Origin: Liolophura sinensis
Taxonomy: Eukaryota > Mollusca > Polyplacophora > Chitonida > Chitonidae
Length of the DNA stretch: 64,000 nt
Reading direction: 5' to 3'
NCBI RefSeq assembly: GCF_032854445.1
Contig: NC_088307.1
Coordinates: forward strand, 26,364,046 to 26,428,045
Positions 46,150 through 58,144 of the stretch are shown piece after piece (the stretch's first letter is position 1; each line of letters opens with the position of its first letter). The notes under the pieces were generated by a model. The model worked only from the letters and a program-made list of their open reading frames with translations, was not told the origin of the DNA and did no database searches. Made by a program: the position numbers and the translations under genes.

Positions 46150-48500
46150 AATTGCCTTTGTATGCAGCTGGGAAAAAGCAGGAGTACCAGGGAGGAAGTG
46201 ATAAATTTTCAGACATATGCTCTCTTTAGTGACTACGTCATTACAAAGAGTTTACGAAACCTACAATGTCACTGTTTAAACTATAGATTCGCACATCCCA
46301 CGCAAACCAAGCTGTAGGAACACGGTCTATCGTTTCAGATATTCAGCCGCACAACGAGCACAACGTGTACAAAGAGCCTTATGTATGGGGACTTAAAATT
46401 CTGTACACTGCTCAATACATTTACCTATATGTTGATTGTTTATTTTTCACCAAGGAATTCCCTGAGGTTCTTTGGTTTGACAAGGTTTTAAACACCATAT
46501 TTTGCAAGACGAATCGTTGTTTTATATAAAAATTAATACTCATATTCATTTTAAACGTTTGTCATTTCTAAGTGTAATGGTTTCGGGAGTAACATTATGC
46601 AATTACACATTAAATGCAGTAAGATTTTTTTATTGCCGGAACATCAGTGAACGGCGTTTTTTTTTTATCATTTCGTGAAGGGTTTTTCCATTCTTCACTG
46701 GAGTCAGCCAGCTCTATTAAGAATATCCATATATGTGTTGTTTACCAAAAACTTTCAAATTTGTGTTTGTAGTTTTGTTGTACCTTCTATTCATTTATTT
46801 GATGGGTGTTTTACGCCGTACCGGTACTCAGGAATGTTTCACTTATGGTGTTTGAACATTTCTCGACCTTAGTATATCGAATCGAAGACCTCGCTTGTTG
46901 ATTACAAAGAACAAAAGAAAGCACATCCCACACCTAAAGGTGTTCCTGCACATAAAAAACATAGAAGACAAATATACCGAAAGGTCAGGCGCATGGTAGA
47001 CGTTAAGGTTGTGCTGTAAATATGTAAAACATGGCCGCCAACATGCTGGTACTCTGCAAATTCGGTGCTAATGGAAAGCATCCCACACGTATACATGTTA
47101 CTCAGGACGTATAAACAGAAGCAAATATAAGGAAATGTAGACATAATTAGACCAGACTCAGAGTGAAAATGGTGTAAGTTAAGGCGGCGATGGTAAATAT
47201 AAACTAGAAATACAATAAGAAATGAATGGGCAGAAGAAACGTCAGCGCACCAGATGAATCACTTTCCTTTGGTGAGTAACTGATGAAATTTGTGACGAAG
47301 ACATATGTGGACATTAATGCGATGGCCTTCAGCGGCAAACTCTAGACTACATAAAAGGCAACAGAACGTCGTCGACCGCAAATTGTCACCAAGATCACAC
47401 AAGCTGTGTGAGGGCTTCATTTGAAGTGATAGTTTTACAAATAAATACATCCCTTTCGCCTGACTCCGCCGCCGAAAACGTTCCCCTCGACGCACAGTTT
47501 CGAGTAAACCTTAGCGAATAAGGTCTTGTGATCAAGTCCAGTTCCATATCTTGTCTCGTTACGGCTTAATCCAAGCAATTTATTAAGTGAGGGTAGCATC
47601 CTCCACCCAAAAAACTGTCGCACAGGAGAAAAGTTTGTAAGTAAGGTGTTAAACACCTACTAAAAATAATAGAAGACAAAAAATAAGAGTTTTTGGTGAT
47701 TTAGACACATCTATTATATTTTGACAAATTTTACCTTACCTCTTGACATATGGTAATAAACATGTTTTGTCTATGTTGGATGTTTTCGTGGCTCTCTAAA
47801 TTAATTTCATAAACGCACTGAGCGTTAATGTGTGAAGAAGGCGAAGCCGATAATGAAATCCGTAAGCTCTACTGACGTACGAGTCAGACAGCAATGTACC
47901 AGTTAGATCGGAAAACAGCAGTCAAAGCAGATACCTCTTTTAGGAATCATGTAAACTATATACTTAGAAAAAAGATTTGTTCATCAAAGCGAAGAAGGAG
48001 ATATTCCACGCAGTTATTCTGACAGGAGTTAACAATGTTAAACGTAAATGTGTCAAGAAATGAAGCAAATGAAAATGCATGTCTTAACATTGCAGACAAC
48101 GTGGAAAAGCACATCAGAAATAGTGGCGTCCAACGCATTGCTACTTCTGTCCTTTTTATTGCCGCTTCATGAATTAAAAAAAAGACACCTAATCTCACTT
48201 AAACAGCTTTCGTGGCATTAACTCCAGCGAGGGCTGTTAAAGACGAATGCAGGACATCATGTGAACTGCATTTTTTGCCAGAATAGGTCATCGAAAAATG
48301 AAAGAACAGCCTTTAACAATATTCCATTAGGAAATAAAGCCCTCAAAAAATGTTTTGCATTGATCAAATGCGCCTTTTGCTGTGTCAGGAATTGTGCTGT
48401 TTGGTAGTGTGATACTAATGAACAATGAAGTCGTTATAAATCAACATCAAAGCGCTATTCTACACCTAAAGGACGACTTGTTCGAAGAAGTTCGACTTGG
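46150..48500. other. No gene recognised
   Basis: Holds a SINE tail fragment at 46791-46850 and several minus-strand frames of 70-80 codons (46902-47144, 47259-47495, 47435-47656, 47956-48198) that overlap in conflicting frames and show no domain. Confidence 0.45.
46791..46850 (-). repeat. SINE tail fragment
   Basis: TTTATTTGATGGGTGTTTTA (tail end) followed by CGCCGTACCGGTACTCAGG and TTTCACTTATGG, then unrelated sequence; a 5'-truncated copy of the common SINE. Confidence 0.75.
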
Positions 48501-48504
48501 TATT

Positions 48505-48586
48505 GTATGTATGTATGTATGTATGTATGTATGTATGTATGTATGTATGTATGTATGTATGTATGTATGTATGTATGTATGTATGT
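48505..48586 (+). repeat. (GTAT)n microsatellite, about 20 units
   Basis: Perfect tetranucleotide run. The long frames on both strands (Met-Tyr-Val-Cys and Thr-His-Ile repeats) are produced by it. Confidence 0.98.
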
Positions 48587-48619
48587 GTGCATGCGTGTGT
48601 GCCTGAGTGCGTGCGTGTA

Positions 48620-48624
<5 letters not shown>

Positions 48625-48685
<61 letters not shown>
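48625..48685 (+). repeat. (GT)n microsatellite, about 30 units
   Basis: Perfect dinucleotide run, 40 bp downstream of the GTAT tract; the interval between is an interrupted GT/GTAT mix. Confidence 0.98.
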
Positions 48686-48687
<2 letters not shown>

Positions 48688-48941
48688 AAGTATAAATCGT
48701 ATAGAAACATCAAAAACCGGTCAAAATTCGGTGCTTGTGTATTTTTATATAACATTGTTGCATGTTAAATATAATGAGAACAAGACAATTTGAGTCATTC
48801 TAGACCAGTGACGTCAAGTGGATTACAATTAATATCACGTCACTTTTGTTTTAACTTAATTCTGCTTTGCAGTGGTGCTAAAGGGTGTGTAATTTGCCGC
48901 TATTTGAGCATTTCCGTGGCCAGATTTAATACAACCCGAAA

Positions 48942-49397
48942 TGAAAACAATGAAATCATTATGGATCCTCAAATGTTCCCTTTGCCAATGAGATGACGCG
49001 GTGTGATAATGGCGAACAATGAAGGCATTATTGATCCTCAAATGTTCCCTTTGCCAATGATATGACGCGGTGTGATAATGGCGAACAATGAAGGCATTAT
49101 TGATCCTCAAATGTTCCCTTTGCCAATGATATGACGCGGTGTGATAATGGCGAACAATGAAGGCATTATGGACCCTCAAATGTTCCCTTTGCCAGTGAGA
49201 TGACGCGGTGTGAAAATGGCAAACAATGAAGGCATTATGGATCCTCAAATGTTCCCTTTGCCAATGAGATGACGCGGTGTGATAATGGCGAACAATGAAG
49301 GCATTATGGATCCTCAAATGTTCCCTTTCCCAATGAGATGACGCGGTGTGATAATGGCGAACAATGAAGGCATTATGGATCCACAAATATTCCCTAT
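48942..49397 (+). repeat. 69-bp minisatellite, about 6.5 copies
   Basis: Copies start at about 48942, 49013, 49082, 49151, 49220, 49289 and 49358 (unit begins GAACAATGAAGGCATTAT and contains TCCCTTTGCCAATGA). Copies differ at few positions, so the array is young. Because 69 is a multiple of 3, the minus strand stays open (48856-49440, 194 codons) with a 23-residue repeat. No start context, splice signal or known domain supports translation. Confidence 0.95.
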
Positions 49398-49699
49398 GTA
49401 TTCGCATTCTGTGGCATGTTATTCTAGTTAAACAACACATATAAATGTATATATAACCGCTTTAAACCCATAGCCGGTGGATTGCCTGTTATATCCTGCA
49501 AATCAGCCAAGTCTCTTTATTGACAGTTACGTAAGCCGCGAGATGGTCTCAAACCATGAAGTCATTTTGAAAACAAGCTTGGACACTTGCTCTCAGGGTT
49601 CATGCTGTTAGCCTTTGCCAGTACTTTTGATAACGTACAAAGAAATGCAATGCAAGAGACATCGGCAATTTATTTAGTGTATATTTTTCTGTTGCTTTA

Positions 49700-49810
49700 A
49701 CACCATGTTTGAGAATTTTTTTTACTTGTACAATGGCGGCCAGGTTATAGCTGGGGAAGTTCCCGGTATCAACCACCGACTTGACGATTATTCCCACATA
49801 TGACGTACAG
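49700..49810 (-). repeat. SINE-like fragment
   Basis: CTTGTACAATGGCGGCCAGG, then GGTATCAACCACCGAC resembles the body shared by the SINE at 38512-38695. Head and tail unclear. Confidence 0.45.
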
Positions 49811-51082
49811 ATATGTTCATCTTCCTGGTGGAAGGCAAAACGATTTTCATTACAGGTGGGACTGAGTAGATGGCCGAAAAAGCGTCGTCGATTGTTTACT
49901 CTCATCAAGGGGTGGGGAAATCCTTGGATACATACAACTGTAATTGCCTTTCCCAGTGGCATTTTATTAACTTTATATATTCAGAACCACATGCAGGGAG
50001 AAAAGAACATAATGGAATATGTTTTATGACCCCAACACCACTCCATTTTAAGATCTCCTTTTGAGTGCCGCTTAAGACGACAAAAATCTCATTTAAGGAC
50101 AAATAACAGATTTTTTTCTTCATAAGCCTGTTCCAGTGTTCTAAACATGCATATCATCTCAGAGCATATATGCCGTGTATGCCGTGGGAGTACGTCGGCA
50201 GTAATCAGATTTGTTGACACGCTTTTAGCGCATATGGTTTTAGTCCTCACGGGACACTCATGGGAATATGGCCTATTGGAAAGCTGTACTATTTTAAGTA
50301 TTCCGCACTTTACCGGGTGAAAAGCTACTGTTCTCTGCCTGGTGGCAATGATGGGTAAGTGGGGTACAATCGTCCGACGAGGGACATTGTGACGAGAAAG
50401 GAATAAATGAAATCTATTTCGCAACAATTGCACCCTAAACAGAGTTTCAAAGCCCTCAGTTCAGATGTTAATACGCGAGAGTTTCGATTTTCCCATGAGT
50501 CCAAAGAGAGTTATCGGAGGTTGTGGATAAATGTCAAACAGGGTCGTATGGAGGCATTTGGCCACCTGCTTTCTATAATAATAAAGGTGAAGTTATAGGT
50601 CACTGCGTTACTATAACTTTTCTAAATCTATAACCTTTCTACTTCACATCATTAGAATTGGGTTTCTTTAGGAATTGTATATGTGTTGCTTTTTTATTCT
50701 CTGTCTATCTGTGTCTCTGACGGTCTGCGCGGAGAGAAAGCTGGATGATCCGAGAAAGGCATATATCGACAAGCAGAGACTTTTTCTCCTCCATCAAATC
50801 GACTAGCCACGCCTACGTGGCTTGTGGATGGACGGTCCTTTAAGCCCTGTATCTAATCTCCTCACAAAAGACTAGGACCTACTCGTCCGCTTAAACGCTG
50901 ACAGTCTGCCGAAGGACACTGGAGTTAGAATAGTGGCCTGTCATTTAAACAAGTGGTGATTGGGTGAAAATTAAATTATCAACGCTCAGCGAGTTTGTCT
51001 TAGAGCTCTCCGTGTCGAGCTTCTACAAGGTCGTGCGGGGTTTCAATCTATGACAGATTACGACAATCACCCGTAGAGGAAG
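49811..51082. other. No gene recognised
   Basis: Open frames at 49600-49962 and 50089-50433 (minus strand, 120 and 114 codons) and 50407-50598 (plus) show no recognised domain. The last kilobase becomes less AT-rich as the candidate promoter is approached. Confidence 0.4.
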
Positions 51083-51192
51083 TGACGTCAGAACATAATT
51101 GTCCATATAAACAGATGTGTGGGGAGAGATAAGAGGGTGTCTGGATTTGAGTTCAGTATCATCAGCAACTTCCCTTGGACGAACACTGACAG
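51083..51192 (+). promoter_or_regulatory. Candidate promoter with CRE and untranslated first exon
   Basis: A perfect cAMP-response element TGACGTCA lies at 51083-51090, with a TATA-like TATAAA at 51106-51111. A possible initiator TCAGT occurs at 51153-51157, which is farther from the TATA box than the usual 25-32 bases. The sequence ATCAGCAAC follows at 51161, and the stretch ends with GACAG at 51192 directly before GTAAGC, a strong splice donor. No ATG lies in the presumed exon, so it would be untranslated. CRE plus TATA is typical of regulated genes. Inference from motifs only. Confidence 0.45.
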
Positions 51193-51194
51193 GT

Positions 51195-53960
51195 AAGCTA
51201 CAACTATTGATTCAGATATTTTCACCTGAGCTGAAACGCCCGGAGGTAATTTTCGACGTGTGCTAAACCGTTTTAATCACTTAATAACTATTTGACTAAA
51301 CTCTCATATTCACCCTGTCCTAACCACGTCCACAGTTAGCTCACTCTTTTTCTCATACTTTCTGTCTCGTCAGTGATAATTTATCCTCGAAAGTCGCTCT
51401 AATGTTTCTGTAATAAAATACAGCATATCCTCTGTGAAAAATATCTTTAAATGTTTACCGCTTTACTGAGCATGATATCTCTTTACCGTTAGATTTAATA
51501 TTCGAACTTTCTTACATAATAGGCCATAGTGATTTTTGATATCAATCTCTTTTGTCTCTAAATGTAGTAATTAACCAATTACCCGTTATATCGTGTTGCA
51601 TAGGAAGAATTAAACCTGTTTTCCTTTTCCTTTCTTAAGTTCACAAACATCAGCTCAACACTTTACTCCATCTTTCGTCTATTTTAAATAACTTTATGTG
51701 AAATTCTCTTTATACGTCAGTGTTTTAGTAAATGTAATTGTTGATTGGCATTGCTGACAAATCATATGTTACAGTATGACTTTCTCTACGTTTGTAACAA
51801 AAGAGTTAGAAGTCGAAACACCACTAGTCCTTAACCATGCCATTAGCAATTTGCTTCAGTGCTTGAAAACATGCTCTGCTCCGTATACACCCTTTACACT
51901 AATACATATAATACGTGCATAGTCCTGTACCCTACAGGCGTTGGTAACTGAACAATGATTTATATGCCAACAGTTAGGCGAAGTGGTAACTCGAAAATAC
52001 AGTTCGTTAACTAAATACTTTCCGCATTCATGTATCTTTAATTATTCCTTAGCTCTCCTTGTAGCTATGTTCCTTACACAACATTTTCGCATATGCAAAT
52101 CTATGCGGTTTGGGTCTGACTCTCCAAAAACATTCCAATCTTATTATAGGCTTTTATTTGGAAAATATTATATCAAATCACATAGAGTGTTTGTCATTGC
52201 CCTTAATCTAGGCTTCAAAACAGACCACCAAAGAAAATGTTTAATGCTGTCGGAAAGACGCAAGGAATGTTCTATGCGAATGAATCAAATAAGTATCCAA
52301 ACCTAATATCATACTGGTTTATAGGTCGTTGTTAGTGAAAATGTGAATGTCAGTTGCGCTTTGATGGCAACTGTTCGTGTATCTAACGTAGCTGTCTAAT
52401 TCAGCAAGACGAATAGACATGTAGGCCTTATTTGGGGGGTATTTGTCGCATACATGTGCTTGGAGATTAGCCATTGGTTTGCCAAAAGTTTTTTTTCCGT
52501 TTTGTTTCACCTTGATTTCATAAGTTAATTGTAACACTAAGTAAAAGACGAAATATGTTAACACACCGAGGTGCTTAGTTGCACCAAATGGCCCTCAGTG
52601 TCTCCAAAACGTTTATCGGGTTTCGGTTCACATCGGTATGGCGCTGGCTTAAAGGTTGGAATGACTGAATCTGCAATCAGCCCCATAGAATCAGGATATC
52701 CAGAGGACCAGGGCTAAGTAGGATTAAAATGAAGAATTTGGGAGCTAAATTAGAATATATTTCAATTGACGGAGATAACAGGGGTCTGTATACGGTGAGC
52801 TTTTGACCCTAATTTCCTCTGCAACAAAAACCAATTTGACGTTAAGCCGCAGTCGTTTATTCACTTATTTATTAATTCCTTCTTAGCTGTAGTTTATGCT
52901 TTAATTTATTTACGTTGTATTTTAATAGTATATAAGATCTTACACAGTGGGCACAATCCCTCCACATTTCCCACCAACACATGCCTGTTCCAAGCTGTAT
53001 AAAACACACATCATTTTTGTGCTCTTATTGTGCAAGGTTTCTAAAGAACAACTTTGGGTTACAAACACATCTATACAGAGACGGTGACGTGTTACAGAAG
53101 AGGGCAAATGAGTACATCGCTTGGTTCGATTGATTTTAGGTGTTTATTGTTTCCAATTTGACCGGCCTTTTAATTTTATAATCACATTTATGGATGAAAA
53201 CACTTCTCGTAACCAGTCACTTGATAAGTCTTCTTATCCAAGCCCCTCGAATCGACAAGCACTGGCTGGATTCGAGTCGCCATGCCATATAAAGGGTCCT
53301 GTAAACCAGAACCTGTTAACCAGAACCTGTTGGTTATAAGCTTGTTATTTATGTAATGGTTATTTAGATAATGGCACCACAGCGTATAACGATTTGAGTT
53401 AAGTTTCTTTTACGTGCATGGCGCTGTTATAACTTATTTATGAGAAGATGTGTGTGAACGAAGTAAATGTTCTTCCGCGATACACTTGAGTCGCCCCATC
53501 CACCTATCTTTAAACAAGTAGTCACTTGACGTTCTTACCACAATGTCAACCTTTATCTGTCCAGTATGTGTAGGTGTTAGAACTGTAGAACACTAGACTC
53601 TTGAACTTGATATTCAGCAGAATTAATTCCAAGAAAATGTGCGGCTAAGGCGCTTGTTTTACGTAACAGTGGCAAATTGAGCTTGGTGTAAAGTCCATGA
53701 CAACGTACAGTGAAGTTACACGTCACCATGGTAAATGCGCTTAGCAACATTGCGATAGTTCCATAGAACTATAGTCAGGGCATCTAGTCAGAAAATATTT
53801 GTGTAAATTCACGTAAGGGAGATCATCGTGTTAGGAAGCCAATTCACAGTTAACCAGATACGGATATATTTATTTTATTCTTGTTTAATATAAAAGCATT
53901 GAGCGTAAAACCAGAGCAATATCACAGGTGGCAAATTATCATACAAAACAGGTAACATCC
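51195..53960. other. No gene seen; possible intron
   Basis: If the donor at 51193 is real this interval would be intronic. AT-rich, no recognised repeat. Frames at 51983-52306 and 52319-52564 lack motifs; the first contains a GGAAAGACGCAAGGAATG string that also occurs near 35970, suggesting a decayed dispersed repeat. A short 16-bp direct repeat (CCAGAACCTGTTNA) lies at about 53305-53330. Confidence 0.4.
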
Positions 53961-53966
53961 GGCTTC

Positions 53967-54048
53967 CCAATGATACGGTTTACGGTTGTATATATAAAGC
54001 ATTTTTGTAAATGCATATATATCAGCAACAGATAAATCCCCTGGCATC
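53967..54048 (+). promoter_or_regulatory. Candidate CCAAT/TATA promoter and 5' untranslated region
   Basis: CCAAT at 53967-53971, TATATAAAG at 53991-53999, and ATCAGCAAC at 54021, exactly at the usual start-site distance from the TATA box. The same ATCAGCAAC lies in the 51.1 kb candidate exon. An E-box (CAGGTG) lies upstream at about 53927. The start codon follows at 54049. Confidence 0.5.
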
Positions 54049-54071
54049 ATGGCTGAAGCAGATGCAGTAAG
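54049..54071 (+). CDS. Candidate first coding exon, unidentified gene
   Basis: CATCATGGCTGAAGCAG gives a good start-codon context; the frame encodes Met-Ala-Glu-Ala-Asp-Ala-Val and is then cut by AG|GTAAAT, a consensus splice donor at 54072. If spliced the exon ends in phase 2. Seven residues are too few to name the protein. No downstream exon could be assigned with confidence. Confidence 0.4.
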
Positions 54072-54074
54072 GTA

Positions 54075-55661
54075 AATTACAATGTATCTGCTCTATTAAA
54101 GCCCCTACGTATTAAGGAAGATTGGAACTGAAGTGCCATGAGTGCATAGTCGTATTTCACCCGTTAGGTGTTACTATTTGCCAGTTATCACACTGTCTTC
54201 GCTGCTCTGTTTTATTTTTTCTTTCTCCTTTTTCTTCTTCTCTTTATGCTATACCTCTCTTATTATGTATACGTATGTCATACTGGAAGAGGATAAGTGG
54301 CTTCCTGAAAAACTTCACGTAAACCTACACGAAATACCTGTTACAGCGATTGATTTTTACCTAGTCCCGAAACAATGGAACCAAGGATATCTTAAGAAGC
54401 CCTTGCCTGAGACATTAACTGTGGCTACATCAGCGTGCATTTGCCTAACGTAACAGCAGTGACAAAACGAAAGCAAAAAAAAAAAAACAGCTACGAATGA
54501 CAGAGGCACAGTTACGAATCCGTGGCTGTCACTGTATACGGAAGAAATACAAGCTATTTTCTCATAACTCATGACAGTACGCCAGCTGTGGTTGTTTCAG
54601 TTAATTGCTTTATTATAAGGAACTGTTGTCTACCAATTCTTGAACGTGCATGGATGTAAGGTAAGAGCGTAAATTCTAACGTCATGTTATAAACAGCCTT
54701 TGTAGCTTATGACCAGTCAAAAAAAACCGCTGACGAGATAAGTTGTACTTTATTCCGTGCCAGAGGTTACTCATTTTATGTTTTGGAGGACAAAAAGATT
54801 CGTTTTTTACATGTTCTGTATCTAATGAGCAGCCCAGGGCTGTCATTTAATGAGACCAATATTTCAGGCTATCTCCATATAACTAATAAAAGACAGTAAA
54901 ACCACAACAGCGTTTTCAGGACAAAGTAAGAATGAATGAAATATTATGGCTTACGGCCACATCTGCAAAATATCAGCCTTGTCGTGGAGAAGGACAAAGT
55001 ATAAGATCAGTTTCACCCAATAGGGGAACGAATGACTAGTTTAATGACACCATTACCAGATTTTGGTGAACACAAATTTAGGTAAATGGCAAGTTATGAA
55101 CAGCTTAGAGGCATCGACCGGAACGGGTTTATCTAATTTAAAATATGGAATTATCAGATTAAATGAACAGTTTACATAGGACTGTGTACCAGTTTGTCAC
55201 AAGCTTGTTGATCAGGTGTCCAGGTCAAAGAGACTTGCAAAAACTGTGGGCGAGCATGGTGTGAAGAACAAATTGGGAAGGCCTGCAATACAGGTGGAAG
55301 GGCTCAAAGTGTCATCGACAGGTGGGAAAAATAAACTTGTAAACATGAAGTTAAAGATATCAAAACGTAGTAAACATGTGGACACAGATATTACATGTAG
55401 TACAAAAAGCCAATCTGGACAATTTAAGGAGCTTAAGATCTCATGTGCCGGTTGAAGTAATCACATTTTTTGTGAACATCTCTGGGAGTCTTCAGACAAA
55501 TCAGGAGAGAAAAAATACCCTGAACACGTTGTTGACATTGTAAAAATATGATGAAATTGTAAAGACATTTAAGGGGAGCTCAATTTATCATGCAAAAGTT
55601 ATTGAGATTAGTTTATATGATTAGAGATATAAAAGTGTCTTAATCAACTTAGGAGGAATAA
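54075..55661. other. No gene confirmed; possible first intron
   Basis: Pyrimidine-rich stretch at 54190-54260, a fragment related to the 33478 repeat at 54930-55000, and a lysine-rich frame listed separately. Nothing else recognised. Confidence 0.4.
55180..55455 (+). other. Lysine-rich open frame, unidentified
   Basis: Open from after a stop at 55177 to the stop at 55455, about 91 codons, without an ATG near its 5' end (the first in-frame ATG is near 55345). Contains CAG|GTG at 55213-55216, usable as a splice acceptor-like boundary. The product is rich in Lys, Ser and Val, with no known motif. It abuts the 76-bp array. Could be an exon or chance; I lean to chance. Confidence 0.2.
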
Positions 55662-57848
55662 TTTACGGTGAACAGGTTAGAAAGTCGATGTACGGATTAG
55701 GAAAATAAAGCTCTTGAGGGCATGTCACCGAATCTAAGGCGTAATAAACAGGTTAGAAAGTTGAAGTACAGGTTAGGACAATAAAGCTCTTGAGGGCATG
55801 TCAGCCAATGTAAAGCGTAATGAACAGATAAGGAAGTTGATGTACAGGTTGGGACAATAAAGCTCTTGAGGGCATGTCAGCGAGTCTAAGGCGTGATCAA
55901 CAGGTTAGAAAACTGAGGTACAGGTTAGAACAATAACGCTCTTGAGGGCATGTCAGCGAATCTAAGGCGTGGTGAAAAAGTAAAAAAGTTGGTGTACAGG
56001 TTAGGACAATAAAGCTCTTGAGGGCATGTCAGCGAGTCAAATGCGTGATGAACAGGTTAGAAAGTTGATGTACAAGTTAGGACAATAAAGCTCTTAAGGG
56101 CATGTCAGCGAGTCTAAGGCGTGATGAACAGATTAGAAAGTTGATGTACAGGTTGGGACAATAACGCACTTGAGGGCATGTCAGAGAGTGTAAGGCGTGA
56201 TGAACAAAAAAAAAGTTGGTGTACAGGTTAGGACAATAAAGCTCTTGAGGGCATGTCAGCGAGTCTAAGGCGTGATGAACAGGTTAGAAAGTTGATGTAC
56301 AGGTTAGGACAATAACGCACTTGAGGGCATGTCAGCGAAAATAAGTCGTGATGAACAAATAAAAAAAGTTGGTGTACAGGTTAGGACAATAAAGCTCTTG
56401 AGAGCATGTCAGCGAATCTAAGGCGTGGTGATCAAATAAAAAAAGTTGGTGTACAGGTTAGGACAGAAAAGCCCTTAAGGGCATGTCAGCGAATCTAAGG
56501 CGTGATGAACAAATAACAAAAGCTGGGGTACAGGTTAGGACAATAAAGCTCGTAAGGGCATGTCAGCGAGTCTAAGGCGTGATGAACAGGTTAGAAAGTT
56601 GATGTACAGGTTAGGACAATAAAGCTCATGAGGGCATATTAGCGAGTCTAAGGCGTCATGAACAGGTTAGAAAGTTGATGTACAGGTTAGGACAATAAAG
56701 CTCGCAAGGGCTTGTCAGCGAGTCTAAGGCGTCATGAATAGGTTAGAAAGTTGATGTACAGGTTAGGACAATAAAGCTCTTGAGGGCATGTCAGCGAGTC
56801 TAAGGCGTGGTGAACAGGTTAGAAAGTCGATGTACAGGTTGGGACAATAACGCCCTTGAGGACATGTCAGCGAGTCTAAGGAGTGATGAACAGGTTAGAA
56901 AGTTGATGTACAGGTTAGAACAATAAAGCTCTTGAGGGCATGTCAGCGAGTGTAAGGCGTGATGAAAAAATAGAAAAAGTTGGTGTACAGGTTAGGACAA
57001 TAAAGCTCTTGAGGGCATGTCAGCGAGTCTAAGGCATGAAGAACAGATTAGAAAGTTGATGTACAGGTTAGGACAATAAAGCTCTTGAGGGCTTGTCAAC
57101 AAGTCTAAGGCATGAAGAACAGATTAGAAAGTTGATGTACAGGTTAGGACAATAAAGCTCTTGAGGGCATGTCAACAAGTCTAAGGCATGAAGAACAGAT
57201 TAGAAAGTTGATGTACAGGTTAGGACAATAAAGCTCTTGAGGGCTTGTCAACAAGTCTAAGGCATGAAGAACAGATTAGAAAGTTGATGTACAGGTTAGG
57301 ACAATAAAGCTCTTGAGGGCATGTCAGCGAGTCTAAGGAGTGATGAATAGGTTAGGAAGTTGATGTACAGGTTAGAACAATAACGCTCTTGAGGGCATGT
57401 CAGCGAATCTAAGGCGTGGTGAAAAAGTAAAAAAGTTGATGTACAGGTTAGGACAATAAAGCTCTTGAGGGCATGTCAGCGAGTCAAATGCGTGATGAAC
57501 AGGTTAGAAAGTTGATGTACAGGTTAGGACAATAAAGCTCTTGAGGGCTTGTCAACAAGTCTAAGGCATGAAGAACAGATTAGAAAGTTGATGTACAGGT
57601 TAGGACAATAAAGCTCTTGAGGGCTTGTCAACAAGTCTAAGGCATGAAGAACAGATTAGAAAGTTGATGTACAGGTTAGGACAATAAAGCTCTTGAGGGC
57701 ATGTCAGCGAGTCTAAGGAGTGATGAATAGGTTAGAAAGTTGATGTACAGGTTAGGACAATAAAGCTCCTGATGGCATGTCAGCGAGTCTAAGGAGTGAT
57801 GAATAGGTTAGGAAGTTGATGTACAGGCTAGAATAATGAAGCTCTTGA
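55662..57848 (+). repeat. 76-bp minisatellite, about 29 copies
   Basis: Unit: GATGAACAGGTTAGAAAGTT, GATGTACAGGTTAGGACAAT, AAAGCTCTTGAGGGCATGTC, AGCGAGTCTAAGGCGT. Each unit contains two or three CAGGTTAG submotifs. Variants with GCATGAAGAACAGATTAG and CTTGTCAACAAGTCTAAGG alternate with the standard unit between about 57010 and 57660, so this part shows a higher-order pattern and recent block duplication. The array is noncoding. Confidence 0.97.
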
Positions 57849-58142
57849 GGTCAGGTTAGTGATTTCAAGACGTGATGAACAAGTTAGAAAACACAGATTC
57901 ATAGGCAGGTTCGTGATTTCAAGATGTGATGAACAGGTTAGAAAACGCAGACTCATAGGCAGGTTTTTGGTTTTAAGGTATGATGAACAGGTTACAAAAC
58001 ATAGGCTCACAAGCAGATTCGTGATTTCAAGGTATGATGAACAGGTTAGAAAACACTGGCTCACAGACAGGTTCGTGATTTCAAGATGTGATGAACAGGT
58101 TAGAAAACATAGATTCTTCGGACACTTTCATGACTTTAGGGG
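57849..58142 (+). repeat. 54-bp minisatellite, about 5 copies
   Basis: Unit starts GTGATTTCAAGATGTGATGA at 57859, 57913, 57967, 58021 and 58075, with exact 54-bp spacing. It shares GATGAACAGGTTAGAAA with the preceding 76-bp array, so one derives from the other. 54 is a multiple of three, which keeps both strands open (57859-58146 plus, 57828-58064 minus) with 18-residue repeats; no evidence of translation. Confidence 0.95.
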
Positions 58143-58144
58143 AT

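Noticed and set aside
48447-48793. Protein genes of about 100 codons on both strands
   Set aside because: They are translations of the GTAT and GT microsatellites.
54142-54453. Membrane protein with a hydrophobic N-terminus
   Set aside because: The hydrophobic run is simply translation of a pyrimidine-rich tract; the rest shows no domain.
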